Counted from the stretch's first letter, positions 35,060-44,932 are shown. The stretch is DNA of 64,000 bases from an uncultured Clostridia bacterium (GCA_947625485.1 CANQOP010000002.1:81269-145268), one strand, 5' to 3'. Numbers and translations: made by a program. The notes: generated by a model from the sequence alone, not told the origin.

Positions 35060-35097
35060 TGTCAAAAAGGCTGCCTCAACGAGACAACCTTTTTATC
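35060..35097 (-). terminator. Terminator of purine operon 1 (after purD)
   Basis: Minus strand: AAAAAGGTTGTCTC-GTTGA-GGCAGCCTTTTT, a stem with one or two G-U pairs ending in a T run, 5-30 nt after the purD stop. Confidence 0.8.
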
Positions 35098-35100
35098 ATA

Positions 35101-36366
35101 TTATTTTGTTCTGCCTATATCCTTGCGGAAGTGGGCTCCGTCAAAATGAATTTTATCAACTGCAGCATAAGCCTTTTTCAAAGCTTCGTCGAGTGTATCG
35201 GCTTTAGCAGTAACACCAAGTACCCGACCGCCGTTCGTGAGGAACTTACCGTTCTCGAGCTTTGTGCCTGCGTGATATACAACAGCGCCGCTTACAGAAC
35301 CGTTCTTATCAAGACCGCTGATCTCGATACCTTTCTTATACGCAAGCGGGTATCCGCCGCTCGCCATAACAATACAGGCAGTAGCTCCGTCATACCACTC
35401 GACGTCAATATCGGCAAGTTTCTCGTCAATAACAGCCTCGCATATATCGACCAAATCAGTCTTAAGCCGCGGAAGAACTACCTGAGCCTCCGGGTCGCCG
35501 AAGCGTGCGTTATATTCGATTACCTTCGGTCCGTTCGGAGTAATCATAAGTCCGAAGTAGAGACAACCCTTAAAAGGTCTGCCTTCCTTGCTCATAGCCT
35601 CAATCGTCGGAACAAAAATCGTGTCGTAACACTCCTTGGCAATTTCATCTGAATAGTACGGATTAGGACTTACCGTACCCATACCGCCCGTATTCAGACC
35701 CTCGTCGTTATCGTAGGCACGTTTATGGTCCTTTGAGCTCACCATAGGCTTGACAACCTTGCCGTCGGTAAACGCGAGAACACTGACCTCGGGTCCTGTG
35801 AGGAACTCCTCAATTACAATGTTATTACCGGAATCGCCAAACTGCTTGTCCTCCATAATGGACTTGATAGCCGCCTTTGCTTCGTCTATTGTCTGAGCAA
35901 TTATTACACCCTTTCCGAGTGCCAGACCGTCAGCTTTTACAACAACGGGAACGGTATTTTCTTTTTCAACATACTCCATAGCCTTCTTAGCGTCGTCAAA
36001 AACCTCATACTTCGCTGTGGGAATGTTGTATTTTTTCATAAGATTCTTTGAAAAGACCTTTGAAGCCTCGATTATAGCCGCGTTCTCATTAGGACCAAAA
36101 GCGCGTATTCCCGCATCGTTCATAGCGTCTACCATACCCGCGGCAAGCGGATCATCGGGAGCTACGAACACGAGGTCAATAGCCTTGTCCTTTGCAAACT
36201 TAACCATATTTTCTATGTCCATCGCGCCGATATTTACAGTTTCGGCATCTCTGGAAATACCGCCGTTACCTGGTGCGCAGTAGAGCTTTGTGCACTTAGG
36301 CGACTCTTTGAGCTTTTTTATCAAAGCGTGTTCTCTGCCGCCTGAGCCAACCATTAATATTTTCAT
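35101..36366 (-). CDS. purD: Phosphoribosylamine-glycine ligase
   Basis: 421-aa ATP-grasp enzyme making GAR from phosphoribosylamine and glycine. The N-terminal LMVGSGGREHALIKKL, the ATP-grasp core (VVVKADGLALGKGVIIA; NTGGMGTVSPNPYY) and YNARFGDPEAQVVLPRL are intact. Last gene of purine operon 1. Confidence 0.97.
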   Translation of the reverse strand: MKILMVGSGGREHALIKKLKESPKCTKLYCAPGNGGISRDAETVNIGAMDIENMVKFAKDKAIDLVFVAPDDPLAAGMVDAMNDAGIRAFGPNENAAIIEASKVFSKNLMKKYNIPTAKYEVFDDAKKAMEYVEKENTVPVVVKADGLALGKGVIIAQTIDEAKAAIKSIMEDKQFGDSGNNIVIEEFLTGPEVSVLAFTDGKVVKPMVSSKDHKRAYDNDEGLNTGGMGTVSPNPYYSDEIAKECYDTIFVPTIEAMSKEGRPFKGCLYFGLMITPNGPKVIEYNARFGDPEAQVVLPRLKTDLVDICEAVIDEKLADIDVEWYDGATACIVMASGGYPLAYKKGIEISGLDKNGSVSGAVVYHAGTKLENGKFLTNGGRVLGVTAKADTLDEALKKAYAAVDKIHFDGAHFRKDIGRTK

Positions 36367-36385
36367 ATTGTACCTCTGTATTAAA

Positions 36386-37564
36386 TTAGTGATGGAAAAG
36401 TCTTATTCCCGTGAACGCCATTGTCATATTGTACTTATCGCAGGTTTCAATTACATTGTCGTCCCGAATTGAGCCGCCGGGCTGAGCAACGTATTGAACG
36501 CCCGATTTCTTTGCGCGCTCAATGTTGTCGCCGAACGGGAAGAACGCGTCTGAGCCGAGGCTCACGCCGCTGTTCTTGGCAATCCATTCCTTCTTTTCCT
36601 CTGCGGTGAGGGGCTCGGGCTTAACCTTAAAGAGATTTTGCCAAGTGCCGTCTCTTAGGACATCATCATATTCGTCGGAAATATATACGTCAATCGTGTT
36701 GTCACGGTCGGGACGGCGGATATTATCAACAAACTGCAGTCCGAGCACCTTCGGGTGCTGTCTGAGCCACCAGATGTCAGCCTTATTGCCTGCAAGTCTT
36801 GTGCAGTGAACGCGCGACTGCTGACCTGCGCCTACGCCGATAGCCTGTCCGTCCTTAGCGTAACAAACGGAGTTGGACTGAGTGTATTTAAGAGTGATAA
36901 GAGCGATAAGAAGATCGCGCTTAGCTTCCTCAGGAAGTTCTTTATTAGCTGTAGGAATGTTTGAAGTAATCATTTCCTCGTCAATTTTGAGTTCATTTCT
37001 TCCCTGCTCAAATGTGATACCGAAAACGTCCTTGTGCTCGATCGGAGCAGGAACATAGTCAGGGTCAATTTTTACTACATTATAAGTGCCCTTGCGCTTC
37101 GTCTTTAGAACTTCAAGAGCCTCAGGAGTGTAATCGGGGGCGATAATACCGTCGCTTACTTCTCTCTGTAAAAGTTTAGCAGTTTGAACGTCACAAGTGT
37201 CCGAGAGCGCAACCCAGTCTCCGTATGAGGACATTCTGTCGGCGCCTCTCGCCTTAGCGTATGCGCTTGCAATCGGAGAAAGCTTTAAATCGTCAACAAA
37301 GTATATTTTTTTAAGTGTATCGGAAAGCTCTGTCGCAACAGCGGCGCCCGCAGGGCTTACGTGCTTGAATGACGCGGCGGCAGGAAGTCCCGTAGCGGCT
37401 TTCAGCTCACAAACAAGCTGCCATGAATTAAATGCGTCCAGGAAGTTTATATAACCGGGTTTACCGTTGAGAACTTCAATAGGTAAATCCGAACCGTCTT
37501 TCATAAAAACTCTTGACGGTTTCTGATTAGGGTTACAACCGTATTTTAAAGCTAGTTCGTTCAT
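36386..37564 (-). CDS. Stand-alone AICAR transformylase (PurH C-terminal domain only)
   Basis: 392-aa protein covering only the AICAR formyltransferase part of bifunctional PurH. It begins at LALKYGCNPNQKPSRVF, which corresponds to the start of the AICARFT domain, and has FKHVSPAGAAV (catalytic KH) and the C-terminal VQYVAQPGGSIRDDNVIETCDKY. The ~200-residue N-terminal IMP cyclohydrolase domain is absent; an independent IMP cyclohydrolase gene lies immediately upstream. It makes FAICAR in the penultimate IMP step. Confidence 0.92.
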   Translation of the reverse strand: MNELALKYGCNPNQKPSRVFMKDGSDLPIEVLNGKPGYINFLDAFNSWQLVCELKAATGLPAAASFKHVSPAGAAVATELSDTLKKIYFVDDLKLSPIASAYAKARGADRMSSYGDWVALSDTCDVQTAKLLQREVSDGIIAPDYTPEALEVLKTKRKGTYNVVKIDPDYVPAPIEHKDVFGITFEQGRNELKIDEEMITSNIPTANKELPEEAKRDLLIALITLKYTQSNSVCYAKDGQAIGVGAGQQSRVHCTRLAGNKADIWWLRQHPKVLGLQFVDNIRRPDRDNTIDVYISDEYDDVLRDGTWQNLFKVKPEPLTAEEKKEWIAKNSGVSLGSDAFFPFGDNIERAKKSGVQYVAQPGGSIRDDNVIETCDKYNMTMAFTGIRLFHH

Positions 37565-37578
37565 AATATTACCTCCGA

Positions 37579-38313
37579 TTATTTATTTTTGTTAATAATT
37601 CTTGAAGTCGCTTTGTTTGTAGCAATATCGATATATCTGACAAAAAGGCTTACCTTGTTATCACAATCAAGCGCGTTCCATATTTTCTCTGCAAACGTAT
37701 CAATGTCGTCGTTTCCTATCTCTACCAGAGTAGGTTCACCCTCAAAGCTCGGCAGCGGATTTCCGTCCTCCATATATGTATGAATATAATGGCCCTCACC
37801 CTGAATCGGGTGAGCATAGTCAAATGTGAATCTCTGACAGCATTTAGGATTGCCGTTAGCGCTCTTTAGAATTGACAAAGTATAAGAAACCTTTTCTCCT
37901 CTTGCGTCTTTCTCGGTGCGGCAGTTTACGATACCGCTGATACGTGGCGTATAGTTAGGAGCGTCAGGCTCGAACTCACGCGCGCTTAGACTCTGCTCGA
38001 AGGTTTTGCCGCATGACATAAGCGAGTGGATAGTATCGGTCTGGTCGCCGTTTGTTACAATTGTGCTCTCAGCGAGTGTTCTCACAGGAGAATAAATTAT
38101 AAGGCTCGGGTCTTCGAGCTTACTTTCGTCAAACGCTTTAGTTCGTATGCCGTCGCCGTCTTCTACAAAAACACGGTTACGGCTGTTGCTGCTGCGCCCC
38201 ATAATGAAATAAGCTATAACAGCGTTTGTACCGTCGGCCGTTCTTCCCAGAACTATCCCTCTTCCGGGGTAGCTTGTAGAAGAAATTTCCTTTTCAAGTG
38301 ATACAGGTTTCAT
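37579..38313 (-). CDS. IMP cyclohydrolase, PurO-like
   Basis: 244-aa protein resembling the archaeal-type PurO IMP cyclohydrolase family rather than the PurH N-terminal domain. Recognisable segments: YPGRGIVLGRTADG, YFIMGRSSNSRNRVF, TNGDQTDTI, YTPRISGIV and PIQGEGHYIHTYMEDGNPLPSFEGEP. Its position next to a cyclohydrolase-lacking AICARFT supports ring closure of FAICAR to IMP. Family assignment is from memory of the motifs. Confidence 0.85.
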   Translation of the reverse strand: MKPVSLEKEISSTSYPGRGIVLGRTADGTNAVIAYFIMGRSSNSRNRVFVEDGDGIRTKAFDESKLEDPSLIIYSPVRTLAESTIVTNGDQTDTIHSLMSCGKTFEQSLSAREFEPDAPNYTPRISGIVNCRTEKDARGEKVSYTLSILKSANGNPKCCQRFTFDYAHPIQGEGHYIHTYMEDGNPLPSFEGEPTLVEIGNDDIDTFAEKIWNALDCDNKVSLFVRYIDIATNKATSRIINKNK

Positions 38314-38328
38314 TTTTACCGTCCTTTC

Positions 38329-38958
38329 TTACTCGCTTATAACAGCGATATTGCCTTTAACACTTATTTTATCCTCGCAGAACAGCGACACTGCCTCGGG
38401 CAGTATCTTCCATTCCGCCTGCTCCATAATCCTTTTTTGAAGTGTTTCCGGTGTATCCCCGTATTTCACCTCTACGGGCTTTTGAATTATAATCGGTCCG
38501 CCGTCGCACTCTTCATTCACGAAGTGAGCTGTTGCGCCGCTGATTTTCACGCCCTTTGCAAGCGCCGCCTCATGAACCCGAAGTCCGTAAAATCCCTCGC
38601 CGCAAAAGCTCGGAATAAGCGCGGGGTGAATATTAATGATTTTATTTTCAAAAGCGGAGATAACCTTATGTCCCAGAATAGTCATAAATCCCGCGAGTAC
38701 GACTAAATCTGCATTTTTACTCTCTAATAGTTTGGTTAAAGCCTCGTCATATTCGTCAAACTCATTAAAATCCCTGCGGCGGATAACGGCGGTATCTATG
38801 CCGTTAGCGGCTGCGCGTGTGAGAGCGTAAGCATTCGGGTTACTTGATATTACGCAGTTAATTTTGCCGTTTTTTATTATTCCCGATTTTTGAGCGTCGA
38901 TAAGAGCCTGAAGATTTGTACCTCCGCCCGATACGAGAACAACGATATTTTTCATCAT
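38329..38958 (-). CDS. purN: Phosphoribosylglycinamide formyltransferase
   Basis: 209-aa folate-dependent GAR transformylase ([40 protein letters not shown] with the catalytic [20 protein letters not shown]). Overlaps purM by 4 nt (ATGA). Confidence 0.96.
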   Translation of the reverse strand: MMKNIVVLVSGGGTNLQALIDAQKSGIIKNGKINCVISSNPNAYALTRAAANGIDTAVIRRRDFNEFDEYDEALTKLLESKNADLVVLAGFMTILGHKVISAFENKIINIHPALIPSFCGEGFYGLRVHEAALAKGVKISGATAHFVNEECDGGPIIIQKPVEVKYGDTPETLQKRIMEQAEWKILPEAVSLFCEDKISVKGNIAVISE

Positions 38959-39989
38959 TCTATGATTACTCCTTCGTCACCCTTGACCACTTCGCCGATA
39001 ACTACTGCATCTTCGCCGTTAGCCCTGAGCACGTCAAGCGCCTTGTCAACACAGTTTTTATCTACAGCGGCAATCATACCAATTCCCATATTAAAGGTGT
39101 TGAACATATCGTGCTCGGATATATCTCCGACTCTCTGCAAAACTTTGAAAATCGGCAACACGGGAACAGCGCTCTTATCAATTTTAGCGGTAAGACCGTC
39201 TTTCATCATACGCGGAATATTTTCATAAAAACCGCCACCCGTGATATGAGAAACAGCCTTGACTTCAACCTCTTTAATGAGAGCAAGGATTGGCTTTACA
39301 TATATCTTTGTCGGAGTCAACAGAGTTTCTCCGAGCGGTCTGTCAAGCTCGGGATATGTATTGTTAATCGTATTTTCGTCGATACCGAAAACCTTCCTCA
39401 CGAGAGAAAAGCCGTTTGAGTGAACTCCCGATGAGCGTAATCCGATAAGCACATCGCCATCGCACAGTTTACTTCCGTCTATAATACTCGGCTTGTCCAC
39501 TATACCAACGCAAAAACCCGCAACGTCGTACTCGTCTGTCGGATAAAAGCCCGGCATTTCGGCAGTTTCGCCGCCTACAAGAGCACAGCCCGACTGAATA
39601 CAGCCGTCAGCAATTCCCGAAACGATGTCGGCAATTTTTTCTGGTACGTTCTTGCCGCACGCAATATAATCAAGGAAGAATAAAGGCTGAGCGCCTCCGC
39701 ACACAACATCGTTTACGCACATTGCAACGGCGTCAATTCCGATTGTATTATGTTTATCCAAAAGGAAAGCAAGCTTGAGCTTTGTTCCCACGCCGTCTGT
39801 GCCCGAAACGAGCACAGGCTCCTTCATACCGCTTAGATTCGGCGCAAAAAGTCCGCCGAAACCGCCTATACCCGACACAACGCCGTCAATCTTCGTTCTC
39901 GCAACGTGGCTCTTCATAAGCTCAACCGCCTTATAACCTGCGGTTACATCAACGCCTGCCGCCTTATAACTTTCACTGAAACTCTTCAT
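38955..39989 (-). CDS. purM: Phosphoribosylformylglycinamidine cyclo-ligase (AIR synthetase)
   Basis: 344-aa PurM ([88 protein letters not shown]). Full length and in the usual purF-purM-purN order. Confidence 0.97.
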   Translation of the reverse strand: MKSFSESYKAAGVDVTAGYKAVELMKSHVARTKIDGVVSGIGGFGGLFAPNLSGMKEPVLVSGTDGVGTKLKLAFLLDKHNTIGIDAVAMCVNDVVCGGAQPLFFLDYIACGKNVPEKIADIVSGIADGCIQSGCALVGGETAEMPGFYPTDEYDVAGFCVGIVDKPSIIDGSKLCDGDVLIGLRSSGVHSNGFSLVRKVFGIDENTINNTYPELDRPLGETLLTPTKIYVKPILALIKEVEVKAVSHITGGGFYENIPRMMKDGLTAKIDKSAVPVLPIFKVLQRVGDISEHDMFNTFNMGIGMIAAVDKNCVDKALDVLRANGEDAVVIGEVVKGDEGVIIE

Positions 39990-40000
39990 TCTTACCCCCG

Positions 40001-41446
40001 TTAAACTTTTTTGATTTTTACTGCAAATTTATCTTCATATATAATCTTAGGTACATCAGCGTTGTAATGACCGCTGAAACAACCGTCGCAAAGACCGATA
40101 TTACACCCCTCGGCTATACTGTGGAGACCCTTAATACTCAGAAAGCTGAGCGAATCCGCGCCGATTTCATTTCTCAGCTCATCTACCGAAAATCTGTTGG
40201 AAATCATATTTTCCGGAGAAGGAAGGTCAATTCCAAAATAGCAGGGATAAACAAATTCAGGCGAACTTATGCGCATATGAATTTCCTTCGCTCCAGCGTC
40301 TCTAAGCAGCTTTACGATATGTGCCGAGGTATTTCCTCGCACGATTGAGTCGTCTATAATTACAATTCTTTTGCCCTCAACAATGTTTTTAAGGACATTA
40401 AGCCGCATTTTCAGGAGCTTTTTCTTCTTATCATTACCTCCTGCGTCGGCGGTTCTGCCTATATATTTATTCTTAATAAATGCTGTAGCATATGTGATTC
40501 CCGACGCCTCGGCATATCCCTGAGCAGCGTCAAGTCCCGAATCAGGCACGCCGCAGACAATATCCGCTTCCACGGGATTTTCTTCATAAAGTAGCTTCCC
40601 CGCTCTTCGCCTTGCTATATTTACATTCACTCCGTCGACTACCGAATCGGGGCGAGCAAAATAAACGTACTCAAAGAGACAAAGAGAACTTGTTTTCTTC
40701 TTATCGCTGTGGTAGCTGTGGAAGCCTTTATCGTCTATAACAACGACCTCTCCCGGCTCAACGTCTCGAATAAACTCACCGCCTATGGAATCAATAGCAC
40801 AACTCTCTGAAGCGAGTACATAGCTGTTGTTAAGCTTTCCTATGCACAGCGGCTTAAAGCCGTGGGGATCGCGCACGCCGATAAGCTTTTTTGGTGCGCC
40901 TATAACAATTGAGTAAGCGCCCTTGAGAACTTCCATAGTTTTAAGAATCGCCTGCTCAATAGTATCGCACTCAATTCTTCTGGTAGCTATCATATAGCCG
41001 ATTATCTCGGCGTGAGAGTTGGACTGAAATATAGCGCCTCCGTGCTCAAGCTCGTTGCGTATTTCTGCAAAATTAGTGATTGCGCCGTTATTCGCTATAG
41101 CAAGCGAGCCGCATATGTAACGCATAACGAGCGGTTGAGTAGCCGCTCTGTCCAGATATGAGGTCGATGTATAACGAACGTGACCGACAGCCATTTCTCC
41201 CTGAGGAAGCTTTTTTAATGCTTTCTCGGTAAGCACGGTCGAAACGATTCCCAAATCCTTTAGTGTATAAGGCTCCTCGTCCTTTATAACCGTTATTCCG
41301 ACGCTCTCCTGACCTCTGTGTTGAAGTCCGTAGAGTCCGTCGTGAGTTACGGATACAATATCTATATCGTCATTGCGATATATTCCGAATACTCCGCACT
41401 CCTCATTCACTTTATCCAGACGTTTGTCGATAACTACACTTTTCAA
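40001..41446 (-). CDS. purF: Amidophosphoribosyltransferase, copy 1
   Basis: 481-aa glutamine PRPP amidotransferase, the committed step of purine synthesis. After a propeptide-like N terminus comes EECGVFGIY with the catalytic Cys; the PRPP motif is [13 protein letters not shown]; the cysteines of the B. subtilis-type iron-sulfur cluster are retained ([34 protein letters not shown]). The start is TTG overlapping the purE stop (TTGA). A second, diverged copy lies at 61.4-62.8 kb. Confidence 0.96.
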   Translation of the reverse strand: MKSVVIDKRLDKVNEECGVFGIYRNDDIDIVSVTHDGLYGLQHRGQESVGITVIKDEEPYTLKDLGIVSTVLTEKALKKLPQGEMAVGHVRYTSTSYLDRAATQPLVMRYICGSLAIANNGAITNFAEIRNELEHGGAIFQSNSHAEIIGYMIATRRIECDTIEQAILKTMEVLKGAYSIVIGAPKKLIGVRDPHGFKPLCIGKLNNSYVLASESCAIDSIGGEFIRDVEPGEVVVIDDKGFHSYHSDKKKTSSLCLFEYVYFARPDSVVDGVNVNIARRRAGKLLYEENPVEADIVCGVPDSGLDAAQGYAEASGITYATAFIKNKYIGRTADAGGNDKKKKLLKMRLNVLKNIVEGKRIVIIDDSIVRGNTSAHIVKLLRDAGAKEIHMRISSPEFVYPCYFGIDLPSPENMISNRFSVDELRNEIGADSLSFLSIKGLHSIAEGCNIGLCDGCFSGHYNADVPKIIYEDKFAVKIKKV

Positions 41447-41940
41447 AGCTCAGCAGCCTTTCTCTGAATATCAGCGTCTTTTTTTGCTACACCCTCCGCC
41501 ATTTCAGTTTTCATAGCCTCGAGTTTTTTGTCGAGAGTTTCATCGGAAAGAGCGAGCATTTGAATTGCCAAAATCGCCGCGTTTCCCGCGCCGTCAACAG
41601 CTACTGTAGAAACAGGTATACCCGTCGGCATCATAACAGTCGCAAGGAGAGCGTCCATACCGTCAAATGCCGCGGATTTAATTGGAATACCGATAACCGG
41701 CAGTGTCGTGTGTGCAGCGAGAACGCCCGCAAGGTGAGCAGCCATACCCGCCGCCGCAATAATAACGCCGAAACCGTTAGCCTTTGCATTCTTGGAAAAC
41801 TCAGCGGCAGCATCAGGAGTGCGATGAGCGCTCATAACGTGCACCTCATACGGTACGTCAAACTCCTTTAATTTAAGCACAGCCTTCTGTACAACCTTGA
41901 AATCGCTGTCAGAACCCATAATTACTGCAACTTTTTTCAT
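41443..41940 (-). CDS. purE: PurE, N5-carboxyaminoimidazole ribonucleotide mutase or AIR carboxylase
   Basis: 165-aa PurE ([60 protein letters not shown]). Class I enzymes work with PurK; no purK is seen in the window, so a class II (direct carboxylase) role cannot be ruled out. First gene of purine operon 1, with AGGAG before ATG. Confidence 0.95.
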   Translation of the reverse strand: MKKVAVIMGSDSDFKVVQKAVLKLKEFDVPYEVHVMSAHRTPDAAAEFSKNAKANGFGVIIAAAGMAAHLAGVLAAHTTLPVIGIPIKSAAFDGMDALLATVMMPTGIPVSTVAVDGAGNAAILAIQMLALSDETLDKKLEAMKTEMAEGVAKKDADIQRKAAEL

Positions 41941-41975
41941 TGGAATTCTCCTTTATGTTATAAAATTACTCCTTT

Positions 41976-42004
41976 ATTATACTGAAAAAACATAAAATAT
42001 TCAA
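41976..42004 (-). promoter_or_regulatory. Promoter of purine operon 1
   Basis: TTGAAT (41999-42004), 17-nt spacer, TATAAT (41976-41981). The 5' untranslated region would be only about 30 nt, so there is no room for a guanine riboswitch. Confidence 0.82.
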
Positions 42005-42118
42005 TAGAAAAGCGCTTTATTTCGAGATTTCATTATATAGTGTGATTAAAAAGCATTTTCTTAAAGAATTTTGTAAAACTTTGACAAGAAAGCCGGTATC
42101 AAAAAGAAGACAAATAAA

Positions 42119-42146
42119 TAACCGACTGTAAAATACAGTCGGTCAT
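42119..42146 (-). terminator. Terminator after the SPFH gene
   Basis: ACCGACTGTA-TTTT-ACAGTCGGT on the minus strand followed by TATTTATTTG, just after the SPFH-gene stop. 41941-42118 otherwise holds only the purE promoter and AT-rich sequence. Confidence 0.72.
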
Positions 42147-42149
42147 ATA

Positions 42150-43073
42150 TTATTTGCTGTCTGTTTTATTGTCGTCCTGCCAAAGAGCCTTAAGAGATGT
42201 CACATAACCCGCCATATTCTGAATATCTGAAGGAACGATAATCTTGGTAGCCTTACCGTCGGCAGCCTTAGCGAACGCCTCTAAGCTCTTGAGCGCAACT
42301 ACAGGGTCAGAAGGCGCGGCTTCGTTAAGCATTCTGATAGCGTCTGCGTTAGCTTTCTGAACCGCTAAAATAGCCTCTGCTTCACCTGCTGCTTCGCGGA
42401 TTTTCTGCTCTCTTACGGCGTCAGCCTTTAAAATTGCGGATTCCTTCATACCCTCTGCAACGAGTATCTGGCTCCTCTTTTCACCCTCGGCGTCAAGTAT
42501 GCGGGCACGTCTCTCGCGCTCTGCTTTCATCTGCTTTTCCATAGCGTCCTGAATCTCGCGCGGAGGCAGAATATTTTTAAGCTCTACGCGGATAACCTTA
42601 ATACCCCACGCATCCGTAGCCTCGTCAAGAATTATACGGATTTTATCATTGATAGTATCTCGAGACGTGAGAGTCGAGTCAAGCTCGAGGTCTCCTATAA
42701 TGTTACGCAGAGTAGTCGCTGTAAGATTTTCAATAGCCGAAAGCGGATTCTCTACACCGTAAGTATAGAGCTTCGGGTCGGTAATTTCAAAGTAAACAAC
42801 AGTGTCAATCTGCATTGTAACGTTGTCTCGCGTGATGACAGGCTGAGGCGGGAAATCAACAACTTGTTCTTTAAGCGATACTTTTTTTGAAATACGGTCA
42901 ATAAAAGGCATCTTTAAATGCAAACCCGTACCCCAAGTAGAATAATAAGCTCCGAGACGCTCAATAACAAACGCATGAGCCTGCGGAACAATTTTGATAT
43001 TTCTAACAATAATTATTAAAACAATAACAGCAATTATAATTAATGAAATAAAACCAATCGGAATATCCGGCAT
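42150..43073 (-). CDS. SPFH/stomatin-like membrane protein (QmcA family)
   Basis: 307-aa protein with one N-terminal membrane segment (about 5-25), then the SPFH/band-7 domain (VPQAHAFVIERLGAYYSTWGTGLHLKMPFIDRI; VVDFPPQPVITRDNV) and a coiled alanine/glutamate-rich helix (KQMKAERERRARILDAEGEKRSQILVAEG). The family forms large membrane-microdomain rings. It is paired with an NfeD gene 12 nt upstream, a standard partnership. Confidence 0.92.
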   Translation of the reverse strand: MPDIPIGFISLIIIAVIVLIIIVRNIKIVPQAHAFVIERLGAYYSTWGTGLHLKMPFIDRISKKVSLKEQVVDFPPQPVITRDNVTMQIDTVVYFEITDPKLYTYGVENPLSAIENLTATTLRNIIGDLELDSTLTSRDTINDKIRIILDEATDAWGIKVIRVELKNILPPREIQDAMEKQMKAERERRARILDAEGEKRSQILVAEGMKESAILKADAVREQKIREAAGEAEAILAVQKANADAIRMLNEAAPSDPVVALKSLEAFAKAADGKATKIIVPSDIQNMAGYVTSLKALWQDDNKTDSK

Positions 43074-43085
43074 ATTAACTCCTCC

Positions 43086-43520
43086 TTAAATTACTTTGAC
43101 TAAAAGCTTTACACCCTCAATAGAGCACACTTTTACATTAGCTCCTACCTTAATTTCGTTTCCGTCAACGCTCTTCGCGCTCCAGATTTTACCGTCAACA
43201 TTAACCTGTCCGACTCCGGTATGATTTAGTATATCCGAAGTAACAATTCCTACTCGGCCGATAAGGCGATCGGAGTTAGTAGGCTCCTTTTTATTGTTGA
43301 CATATTTTTTTACAAGCGGGCGCGTTGCGATAAGGCATATAAGCGACACTGCTATAAATACGACTGACTGAATAAGAATACTGTCGGTAAAGAAGCAGGT
43401 AACAGCAGCGCAAGCGCCGCCTATTACAAACCAAATCGACACAAGCTGGCTCGTCAGTCCTTCGCAAATAAGCATAAATACGGCGAAAATCAGCCATACA
43501 AATATAATATAGTCTTCCAT
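43086..43520 (-). CDS. Short NfeD-family membrane protein
   Basis: 144-aa NfeD: hydrophobic segments across residues ~5-75 (WLIFAVFMLICEGLT, FFTDSILIQSVVFIAVSLICLIA) and a C-terminal OB-fold (LIGRVGIVTSDIL..GVGQVNVDGKIWSAKS). It lacks the ClpP-like protease domain of long NfeD proteins. Partner of the SPFH protein encoded next. Confidence 0.9.
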   Translation of the reverse strand: MEDYIIFVWLIFAVFMLICEGLTSQLVSIWFVIGGACAAVTCFFTDSILIQSVVFIAVSLICLIATRPLVKKYVNNKKEPTNSDRLIGRVGIVTSDILNHTGVGQVNVDGKIWSAKSVDGNEIKVGANVKVCSIEGVKLLVKVI

Positions 43521-43545
43521 AATACCCTCCTTATCAACATAGAAT

Positions 43546-43574
43546 ATGATAGCACTTTAACGAAGCTAAGTCAA
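43546..43574 (-). promoter_or_regulatory. Promoter of nfeD-SPFH
   Basis: TTGACT (43569-43574), 17-nt spacer, TATCAT (43546-43551), about 25 nt before the NfeD start. Confidence 0.75.
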
Positions 43575-43597
43575 TACGGAAAAAGTTGCATAAACGC

Positions 43598-43626
43598 TAT
43601 ACATTTTGTTTTTTTTATGCTAAAAT
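43598..43626 (+). promoter_or_regulatory. Possible promoter of the DUF4364-like gene
   Basis: TATACA (43598-43603, weak -35), 17-nt spacer, TAAAAT (43621-43626), divergent from the nfeD promoter and about 20 nt before the start. Confidence 0.4.
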
Positions 43627-43646
43627 ATAAAAGAGGACGTGAGATT

Positions 43647-44258
43647 ATGTACGACAATGATGAACTTATAAATACATTTGACGAGGGTATAATTTACGGC
43701 GGAGTACGCTCCAAAAATGAGATACGAACTCTTATATGCTATCTGTACTCGTCTGTAAACAAGCCGATGGACAAGGAAACTGTTGTTGAAATAATCCAGA
43801 CGCGCGGACTTGCAAACTATTTTGAAACGAGCGCGTGTTTTGACGACCTTATTTTACATAATAACATAGAACTTGTAGACGAGGATAAAAAGCTTTACTT
43901 TGTAACTCCTAACGGAAAAATGGTTGCAGAACAGCTTGAGACCACGCTTGCAAGCTCCGTCAAGGATAAAGCGTACACCTGCGCTCTTGCTCTGCTTGAG
44001 CAGAGACGGATTGAGAAGGAAAACGCTGTCGCAATAACAAAAACCGATAAAGGCTTTAACGTTAACTGCCGAATATCGGGAGGAGACGTCGATTTGGTAT
44101 CAATAGACATATACGCACCCGACAACAAGCAAGCTAAAATTATTAAAAAAAATTTCCACAAAAACCCGGAACTGCTGTATAAGGTTATTATGGGTACTAT
44201 GACCAAGGACAAGCGAATGGTCGCGGAGTGTCTTGAAGAGATAAGAAGAGGTCACTAA
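43647..44258 (+). CDS. DUF4364-like protein
   Basis: 203-aa protein resembling DUF4364, a Clostridia-restricted family of unknown function. It starts EIRTLICYLYSSVNKPMDKETVVEIIQTRGLANYFE, helical and winged-helix-like, and has LITPNG-type text (YFVTPNGKMVAEQLE). No catalytic motif visible. The track ATG at 43617 overlaps the likely promoter; ATG at 43647 follows AGAGGACGTGA. Its 3' end overlaps that of the convergent BofA-like gene by 4 bases. Confidence 0.8.
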   Translation: MYDNDELINTFDEGIIYGGVRSKNEIRTLICYLYSSVNKPMDKETVVEIIQTRGLANYFETSACFDDLILHNNIELVDEDKKLYFVTPNGKMVAEQLETTLASSVKDKAYTCALALLEQRRIEKENAVAITKTDKGFNVNCRISGGDVDLVSIDIYAPDNKQAKIIKKNFHKNPELLYKVIMGTMTKDKRMVAECLEEIRRGH

Positions 44259-44515
44259 AAAAAGAGATTTAAGGTGAGCAGAGCCGTAACTCCCGGTATT
44301 CCTCCTATTGCAGAGACCATTACCGTCAGAAGACTGAAAGGCAGAAACACTCCTGTAAAACCGCTCGTAAATTCAACTGCCAGAAGCGTTAGAAAACCCG
44401 ATAAAAATGACAGAAAGGCTCGTCTTACGGGCCTTTTTTGTTTACCGATTTTGTGAATAATAATAAATATGATAAACGACCCTAAAAAAATGCCTGCGAT
44501 ATGATACCATTCCAT
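44255..44515 (-). CDS. BofA-like pro-sigma-K processing inhibitor
   Basis: 86-aa, two-segment membrane protein. The ending GGIPGVTALLTLNLFF matches the C-terminal signature of the BofA family, whose members hold the SpoIVFB protease inactive in the mother cell until SpoIVB acts. The resemblance and the sporulation genes elsewhere in the window support it. ATG at 44515 sits 8 nt after GGAAG; the track start is a GTG three codons earlier. Confidence 0.75.
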   Translation of the reverse strand: MEWYHIAGIFLGSFIIFIIIHKIGKQKRPVRRAFLSFLSGFLTLLAVEFTSGFTGVFLPFSLLTVMVSAIGGIPGVTALLTLNLFF

Positions 44516-44529
44516 TACGAACACTTCCT

Positions 44530-44572
44530 GTTTAAAATAAAATAGACCGTAGGACTTGCCTACGGTCTATAA
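44530..44572 (-). terminator. Terminator of secG
   Basis: Perfect 12-bp stem ATAGACCGTAGG-CAAGT-CCTACGGTCTAT on the minus strand followed by TTTTATTTTA. Confidence 0.88.
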
Positions 44573-44601
44573 CTATGTCCGATATTGATATTTTAGAACA
44601 A

Positions 44602-44847
44602 TTACTTAAAGAATGCGATAACATTCAGCCCGATAACTACCAGAACAAACACAGCTGCGAAAACTTTCGTCCAACGCGCCAGGAACGCGTCAATCGAACG
44701 AGCCTTATTCTTTGAGAAGAATGTATCCGCACCGCCTGTTACAACGCCTACTCCCTGCTGGTTGCCTTCCTGAAGAATAATAACAACAATGATAGCGATT
44801 GACATAAGAATTAATAATGCGCCTAAAATAATTTCGAATACTCCCAT
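44602..44847 (-). CDS. secG: Protein translocase subunit SecG
   Basis: 81-aa protein with two membrane segments (about 4-24 and 58-78) and the family loop (ILQEGNQQGVGVVTGGADTFFSKNKARSIDAFLARWTK). Small partner of SecYE. It stands alone with its own promoter and terminator. Confidence 0.94.
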   Translation of the reverse strand: MGVFEIILGALLILMSIAIIVVIILQEGNQQGVGVVTGGADTFFSKNKARSIDAFLARWTKVFAAVFVLVVIGLNVIAFFK

Positions 44848-44899
44848 TTATATCGTCCTTTCGATATGCATTTCTGCATCAGATTTCAATAGCCATATT

Positions 44900-44928
44900 A
44901 TCATAACACATAAATTACCATTTTGCAA
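44900..44928 (-). promoter_or_regulatory. Promoter of secG
   Basis: TTGCAA (44923-44928), 17-nt spacer, TATGAT (44900-44905), about 45 nt upstream of the secG start. Confidence 0.7.
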
Positions 44929-44932
44929 GTCT

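Noticed and set aside
41941-42004. Guanine riboswitch before the purine operons (also checked at 63580-63676 and 58558-58625)
   Set aside because: Leaders are about 30-60 nt and I see no purine-aptamer core; the promoter positions leave no room.
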